From Mesorhabditis belari (taxonomy: Eukaryota; Nematoda; Chromadorea; Rhabditida; Rhabditidae): DNA of 64,000 nucleotides. The notes under the pieces are model-generated. The model did not search any database and was not told the origin of the DNA. It saw only the letters and a program-made list of their open reading frames with translations. This document shows, one piece after another, positions 57,988 through 64,000 of this stretch (positions within the stretch are counted from its first letter, which is position 1; each line of letters opens with the position of its first letter). The stretch covers positions 186,001-250,000 of the forward strand of contig CAUEEP010000878.1 of the NCBI GenBank assembly GCA_958450365.1. Reading direction: 5' to 3'. A program made the translations under genes and the position numbers.

Positions 57988-58567
57988 GTCGAAAAATGGG
58001 GAAGGTTTGTTGGAAGAAATTGCTGAAAGAAATTTGAAATTTTGATGAAATTTAGTTGAGAGACGATAAAAAAGCATCTCGAGCCGAGAAGCTTCTGATG
58101 ATGCAGGTGGGGCAATATTGAGGATTTTTTTAATCACTTTGCACTGATCATTTTTTAAACTTTAAATGATTTATTGGGGTAATTGCTAAATCGATTGGTG
58201 ATAGTTTCAAATCGTTTTAAACAAACCAGGTAAGCGCTATTTTGAGCCCTACTCAAGATACCCTTTCTAGAGGCTAAGGGTCTGGGTAGACTTGTGTTGT
58301 GGGAGGTGAACTTGTGTTTCGGTTGAACCGGAAACGTTCTTTTTCGGTTCGGGTTCGGTTTCGGTTTCGGTTAACCGAACCAAACCGAAAAACTCATCTT
58401 TTCGGTTGAACCGAAACCGAACCAAAACGAAAAATCCATCTTTTCGGTGCAACAGATCCAAACCGAAATTCGATAACGTGCGATAAAGTGAACCAATGCA
58501 ATACGCAATAAATCGAATGCAAATTACGCCAAAGTCTGGGGGGTGGGACAAATGCGACCTTTCTTTT
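57988..58567 (-). repeat. Large inverted repeat, right arm
   Basis: Reverse-complement partner of 55593-56197. It ends at GCGACCTTTCTTTT, at the hairpin edge seen in the left arm; unrelated sequence follows. The TOG relic begins about 330 bp beyond. Confidence 0.95.
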
Positions 58568-58900
58568 AATGTTGTCTGCGGTCATTTTGAGACCAAAATC
58601 GTATTAATTGGTCAACTCACAAAAAATTTATAACATTTTGAAGGCAAAAATGACGTTTGACGACTTTCTGCGCGCTAAAACGTGGATAATACCGTAACCC
58701 TTCCCATGGCGAAAAACAAAACTACTTAAGGGCGCTTGCAAAGAATTTTTTTTTCAGTTTATTTTTCTTCTTTTTACGAGCTTTCTTTATCATTTTCATG
58801 TCATAATAATTGTTTCTTTTTTTCAGATACTTCATTGATGACCAGATCAAGTGTTTGATTGTTTGAACCGAATATTGATGTCTATCGAAATTCGTCGTAA

Positions 58901-60103
58901 AAGAACAGCAAGAAATGGCAGGAACGAAAAGACGCTTTAGAGGTAGTTTTTGTGTGCATTACTCAAAGATAAACTGACTAAGGAACAATAAGTAAACTAG
59001 ATAAAAATAAGGTTTTAAACAAAGTTTGTTGTTTGGGCACTCGCGAAGCTCATCTCCGACAATCCAAATCTCGATCCGAAGGCCAACTATGGAGAGTTGA
59101 TTGGCACACTGAACAAGGTAGTTTTTGTTGTGAATGTCTTAATTCTCTGTGTTTTAGCTACTTGACAAAGAGTCAAACGTCAATGTGAATGCTGTAGCAG
59201 CCAAATGTCTTGCCGGAATCGCTTATGGACTACCTGCCAACTTTGGACCACATGCTTCAACGGTAAAAGCTTGTGACTTGTTTGTTTCAACGGCTTTTTA
59301 GGTGTTCCCAACTGTACTTGAGAAGCTAAAAGAGGAAGAGGCGTTGCTTCGAGGGCCGGTTGTTGAGTGCTTGGATAAAGTTGTATTGACGGTTTCGTGA
59401 TTTGTTTTGAAATTAAAAACCTTATTTAGACTTCACTCGATTCTCTTCAAGAAGCCCTAGTTGGTGGATTGGAGAGCAAGAACCCGCAAATCAAAGCCCA
59501 AACAGCTGCATTTCTTTATCGTGCCTTCAAGAAGTCCTCGGATGAGACAGGAAAAGCCACACTTAAAGCCCTTGCCTCAAAACTTGTCAAGGTAACTTAC
59601 GGTTGTTTTTCTTTAATCATATTTTTAGAATACTTCGGACGCGGATGATGAGGTTCGATCAGCGTCTATTGTAGCTTTGGGATCAATGCTCCGAGCAACG
59701 GGTCCCGGAGTATATGCTTTGATGGAAGAAATCACCGAAGATGAAGCGCGAATGGAGAAAGTATGTCGTTGTTTGAATGTTATAGCCATCTATCTAAATT
59801 TTAGGTTCAAGCAGCTCTAGGGCAAGCAAAATTAGAAGTCGCCGAAGAACAAGCGCAATAAGCAATAGCAGCAACTCGACCAACTGTCGAACATGCACAA
59901 GAGGCCGAAGAGCAGACATCCGCAGCATGGGTCAAAGATGTCGAGTGGTTCGATATTTTGTTGTGTTTTAATTAACCAAAACCTCTAGGCACGACGACGA
60001 CGCTTTGCTCTACGACGACTATGGCCTTTTCGAATACCCGGGACACTACCAAACTCCTAATCAGAAGGAGCAGCGCTTGACGGATTTGAACGCTCAACTT
60101 TGA
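58901..60103 (+). pseudogene. TOG-domain (XMAP215/ZYG-9-like) gene relic
   Basis: Exons: ~58901-58942, 59025-59117, 59158-59262, 59302-59391, 59430-59591, 59629-59760, 59805-59944 and 59989-60103, with very short introns and matching phases. They encode a nearly complete TOG domain of HEAT repeats: SKKWQERKDALE, NYGELIGTLNKLLDK, AAKCLAGIAYGL, FPTVLEKLKEEEALLRG, IKAQTAAFLYRAFKK and SDADDEVRSASIVALG. TOG domains bind tubulin and promote microtubule growth. A TAA directly precedes the first recognisable codon, and another interrupts the frame at 59859-59861. Past it the frame continues to a TGA at 60103. No methionine start or second TOG is present. It is either a truncated pseudogene or a gene with a lost 5' end. 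Confidence 0.8.
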
Positions 60104-60462
60104 CTCTAGAGGATTCTCGGTCACTTCTCGGAACGTTTGCGTCAACGACATGGCTACAACTCAATAATCCAAATCTGGAAAGTAAGGGGGAAATATTCGG
60201 GGGCTATGAAAAATGAAGCAACTTTGAGGACTGGCTTCTCGATCCATATAAAAGCTAGTTTAATAGTATAGTTAACTTTTAGTTAATTTGTAATTCTCGC
60301 CAGGTGCTATAACTTTGTTTGTACAGCAATGGCCTATCTTTTAAGTGACAGAGAAATCGGTCCTTTTAAATTTGACTCCCTTTTTAAGGCATCGGATCTT
60401 TAGATCGAATAATTGAGTGAAGCTAAGGATATTTTGAAAATTCTATCTGACTTCTTTCAGCG

Positions 60463-60788
60463 ATGAGCAAGCTACAAATCAGTATCTACGACTTTCTCCG
60501 GAAGAACATTACCTACGCACAGTATGAAGGCGAAGAAATTACTGAAGCCGGTCAAATGCGCGTTTGCTTCAAGGTAAATGCTAGAGAAAGGGTACAATGA
60601 TGAAACAATTTATTATAATTTTTTCTTTTAAGGTCAACGATCTGAGGAAGAACCCGACGACAATGGTGGTGTGTGTATCTGATGAGCTCTACCTGCCTGA
60701 TCTCCTTTTCCAAGATGGTCGTCCAATCCGAAAAATTATCACCGTGTTCTTCCCGTCGAAGACGAACGTCATTCGTAAAAGTTTTTGA
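60463..60788 (+). CDS. Small hypothetical protein, 88 aa, two exons
   Basis: The ATG lies two bases after TTCTTTCAG, a trans-splice-like context. Exon 1 is 60463-60573, exon 2 is 60633-60788, phase 0. The protein starts MSKLQISIYDFLRKN and ends KTNVIRKSF, with VVCVSDELYLPDLLFQDG in the middle. There is no signal peptide or membrane segment. An alternative donor near its end (ATTC|GTAAAAG) could lead to more exons. No family recognised. It could be an end exon of the TOG locus, but phase does not require that. Confidence 0.5.
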
Positions 60789-61162
60789 ACAATTGCTTCG
60801 CTTCTTGTGCTTGTGCGCATATAGATGGTTTCGATTACCGCCTCATCTTTCTTTGTGATACCTATGATACCAATACTTCACTTTTCCCCTGCTTTATCTT
60901 ATTTTACTTACTCTTGTCCCGTTCTGTGCTATCTATATTTCATCCAATCTTTGATCATCAGTCTATTTTAAATAAAAATGTTCATTTGAAAGGTTTTGAA
61001 TTGAAAAATTCGCAAGTTACAGCTTTCACAGAGCAAAAGCGTTGAGAAAAAGATTACCAGAAATTTCCGTAAAATTCATCAACTTCAGAACGCACTGACA
61101 CGTTCACAATCAATTAGACTTCTAAAAAATACGGATGGTATCAAATCATTTTTTTACAGGTC

Positions 61163-61444
61163 ATGCGGTTCAAAATGAAGAGTTGTTTGAAGTCATTTCC
61201 AATGGAGAAGTTGTGTTTCGATTTGAAGTTGGAAGTGTTGGAGCAAATGGACCCGAGGGATGTGCTTGAGTTGGTTAAGGTGAACGAAGGGTTCAAAGGG
61301 ATGCTCGTGAGGGATCCGTCGATCGTTTTTGGAGAGCGCGTCTTACGGATTGCCTTAAACAATGAGGCGATTTGGATCGAACAGTTTTCCAATTCAATTT
61401 TTGCGTTTCGAGTATTTGATGACGACGACGACGACGCATTTTAA
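61163..61444 (+). pseudogene. Truncated F-box-like paralogue, 93 aa
   Basis: The first ~57 residues match the 38191 gene almost exactly (MEKLCFDLKLEVLEQM, DVLELVKVNEGFKGML), including the upstream TTTACAG|GTC acceptor. It then diverges into an Asp-rich tail (FDDDDDDAF) and stops. It keeps only the F-box-like part. It may be a truncated pseudogene or an F-box-only protein. Confidence 0.7.
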
Positions 61445-61580
61445 ACCGAAAAAGCAAAAAGATATTTTATGCTAGTTGTATTTGACTTTATTGAAAATAT
61501 AAATAAACATAGATACTGCCAAAATCGAGTTAAACAATCACGATTTATATACAGAAACGATGAAAAAGATGTGCGATATT

Positions 61581-63811
61581 CTATCGACACAGCTCATTTC
61601 TCCGACAACACGTGTGCGGTTCGTGATTTCCGAAAACGCACTCGGTAAGTGAGATCCATTTCTGAAAAACTGGCATAAGTGATTTGATGGATGATTCGTG
61701 AATTAATGTGTTGCTATGGTCAAAATCTCTTTTTGCAATTATTTCTATACGCTCTGAGCAAAATGAAAATCGAGTACCATTTTTTTTGTTTCTGTATGTT
61801 TTCACATTAAATTTCGATTGAAATGCATATTGATACGTTCGTTTTTTTTATTGAGTCAAGCAGAAACTCACCCTCAATAAATTCTGCGAACACTCGAAAG
61901 GCTTTTGCGCTTTTCGACACGATTTCATGATTTGATCCTCTGGGCACACGATGATTTGGGGAGCGATCAGCTTTGTCGCATCACATTGCTGAAATCAGAT
62001 TGTTGTCTTTTTTGGAGGGCGGTGTAAACAGACTGGCAGTCGTTGCTAGGATTACACATCAATTACACGCCCCATTTTTTTCGAATTACGTATACAGAGT
62101 GCGTCATAATTATGGGTCCAGATAAAACAGTCGGAATTAACCAAAAAACAAGCCACCCAAAGATAACAAAGTTTTTATAACAATATTTATATGTTAACAA
62201 GTGTAAAACTCAAATTTCAAAAATTCATTCGTCGTGGCGACGCACGCTTCAAGACGTGGGCACAAGGCGTCAACTCTGGCACGCAAGCAGACAGCATGAA
62301 GCTCGTCCCATGCTTTAAGGAGCGCTTTCTTTAACGAGTCAACTGTTCGATGTGCACGCCTTAGCTTCTAACATTGACCAGAATGAAAAAACAAGCGGAT
62401 GAAGATCCGGCTAGCTTGAAGACGTTGAATGAGATGTAACCGGGAAGGTTTTGCTCACACCAATCCTTGACCATTCGAGACTTATGCTTGGTGCTCCATC
62501 TTCCTGAAATACCCAGCTACGTTGTCCAAAATGAGATTGAGCCCAGGGCAAAAACGTCTTGTCGCAAAATGCCCAAATATGCTTGACTGTTGACCTCGAC
62601 TCTTGATGGCACGAAGACAAGAGTCTTTTGATCGTCAGTGATCCCTGCGCACACCATGACGGAAGCTGGAGGAAGATCATGATATCGATTTGTGTGGGTT
62701 GGAAATGGCATAAATTCGGTCATTTCGCTTGTTTAGCACTTGAAAGTTGAATAATTTTTCATTTGTGAACAAAATCTCACGACAGCCGCGTTGAATGAGA
62801 GGGTGAGGACATCGCTCTTTTCTTTTTGGCAGCTTCGGTGAGCTCTTGACATTTGTTCTTTTTGAAAGCTTTCATCTTGAGTTCGTGCCGCACAATTCGA
62901 TGCAAGGAAGGCTCAGAAATTCCCAACTTGCATGACATGAGCTGGACTGATCGTTCCGGGTTACGACGCAACCTCTCTCGCACTTTTTTGATGTTGGACT
63001 GAATCACTACAGAACGCCGTTTTCCTCTCCGAGCTCTATCAGCATTTGTTCCCAATTTCTTGAAGTGTTTAATCGTTTTGTTCACGAGCCGCGTAGAAAC
63101 TTCTAAATTTGAAGAGATTGCACGTGTCAAAAGCCCCCGTCGATGCAACGCTATGATCGAGTTCCGATGAACGCTCGGCTTGAACATCTCTAAAAACACT
63201 ATATAACCTTCGAAATTATATCAAATAACAAGGGTAAACATGAAAAAAGCAAAAGATATAAAATAACATATAGGTGACACCAAATGGTCACAGATAAAGC
63301 TGACACCCGCAGGTCCATAAATCTGACGCACCCTGTATTTGAGGCTGCCGCAAGGATGGACCGAAAAGCCAAAAGCGAACGGTCAAGCCAAAAGCTAATG
63401 GATTTTAATTGGCTTGGCTTGGCCGGGACAAGGAAAAGCCAAATTTTGCGTGCAGAAGGTCGAGGGCTCAATTCCCCATGCCAACTCAATTTTTTTTTGT
63501 TTTCATTACAATTGCTTTGCAAAGATGTTTGTTATTAATTAGGACACTATTTAAAACTTTTCTAAGCAATGGATAAACATTTTTAGGTGGCTGAATTTAA
63601 GTCTAGCTTTAGTGCCTTGCGATACTTAGTTTTTGGCAATTGGCTTGGCTTGGCCCGGAAAAAAGGTCTCGGTTCATCCCTGCACATAAGTAAGGAAAGA
63701 ATCAAAAAATAGTCTTACCGTAACCGACTCAACACAAGCAGTGCACCACGGAGTTGCCGCAAAAATCGTCATTGAGAAGAAAATGAGTAAAACGAGGAAC
63801 GAGCGAAACAT
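61581..63811 (-). CDS. Small secreted cysteine-rich protein, 96 aa (Ly6-like pattern)
   Basis: Exons: 63811-63719, 61988-61872 and 61661-61581. All are phase 0 with good GTAAGA/GTGAGT donors and TTCAG acceptors. A signal peptide (MFRSFLVLLIFFSMTIFAA) is followed by about ten cysteines: WCTACVESV, QCDATK, VCPEDQ, SCRKAQKPFEC, ECV and TCCRRNELC. The CC-x4-LC ending resembles the CC-x4-LCN signature of Ly6/three-finger proteins, which are extracellular; that family is a guess. Intron 1 (1.73 kb) contains a nearly full-length Tc1-like element. The coding frame is intact after splicing, so the gene may still work. Confidence 0.7.
62095..63335 (-). mobile_element. Tc1-like transposon, nearly full length, frameshifted
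   Basis: A 1241-bp element with TA on both sides (62093-62094 and 63336-63337). The ends CAGAGTGCGTCATAATTATG and CAGGGTGCGTCAGATTTATG (read inward) differ at few positions. The minus strand encodes an N-terminal HTH (VHRNSIIALHRRGLLTRAIS, GISEPSLHRIVRHELKMK, 63199-62777). A shifted frame gives VMVCAGITDDQKTLVFVP and another gives WVFQEDGAPS, the core region. Several frameshifts make it non-autonomous. It lies in intron 1 of the cysteine-rich gene. Confidence 0.92.
63455..63495 (+). pseudogene. tRNA-like 3' half with T-run
   Basis: A B-box-like AGGTCGAGGGCTCAATTCCCC followed by a T8 run. No convincing 5' half. Confidence 0.3.
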
Positions 63812-64000
63812 TTGTGTGATGGTGACCCGGGAATTGACTTCTCGGTTGGTCCCTTAAGTACTCACTTCTCTTTTGCCTCTTTTTTTAAGAGGAAGAACAA
63901 CGGGAAACACGTTTTTTTCCTCTTCAAGAGACAAACAATAAACAATCAAAGGGGAAAAGGAAACAAAACGAGAAATACCGGCTTCATTTCATTTATTTGA

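Overview
The window looks like nematode nuclear DNA. It is AT-rich, its genes have many short GT-AG introns ending in TTTTAG or TTTCAG, and several start codons sit a few bases after a TTT(T/C)AG acceptor, as expected for spliced-leader trans-splicing. The gene content fits too: 7TM chemoreceptors, a TSP1 plus C6-domain secreted protein, F-box genes and mariner/Tc1 transposons. Most genes were rebuilt by hand from splice sites and phase. Exon coordinates are in the entries. No homology search was possible.

Layout. 1-3792 (-): GNAT/GLYAT-like acyltransferase, cut by the window edge. 7424-7959 (-): two-exon unknown gene. 8.4-23.7 kb: gene-poor repeats, with foldback elements, a 3.4 kb tandem duplication (13251-20120), inverted relatives of it at 10.4-11.5 kb, and a 17-bp minisatellite. 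27752-31871 (+): PDZ-domain gene. 34569-31925 (-): complete NK-like homeobox gene, convergent with the PDZ gene. 36502-37845 (+): RING/B-box-like gene with an in-frame stop. 38191-39261 (+): intronless F-box-like gene. 39.86-40.88 kb: patchwork of broken local copies. 42208-47236 (+): 13-exon TSP1-C6 secreted protein. 47642-47295 (-) and 48703-48913 (+): unknown exons. 57-49.4 kb (-): two chemoreceptor GPCR genes in a row. 58.9-60.1 kb (+): TOG-domain (XMAP215-like) relic. 60463-60788 (+): 88-aa unknown protein. 61163-61444 (+): truncated F-box copy. 63811-61581 (-): small secreted cysteine-rich protein.

The dominant theme is transposons placed inside introns of genes whose reading frames remain joinable. 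Examples are a mariner nested in a MITE inside the homeobox intron, a mariner nested in a mariner inside the TSP1-C6 intron, a mariner in a GPCR intron, a Tc1-like element in the secreted-protein intron, and a Tc1-like element that may supply the splice donor of a PDZ-gene exon.

The most interesting signal is a pair of mariner copies that have lost the catalytic domain by different internal deletions. Both remain open, encoding an N-terminal DNA-binding region joined to the transposase C-terminus (102 and 112 aa). They are candidates for transposon-encoded repressors. Other notable items are a 1.8 kb segment flanked by ~0.6 kb inverted arms, a homopurine tract inside a GPCR intron, and a gene-like fragment between inverted repeats.
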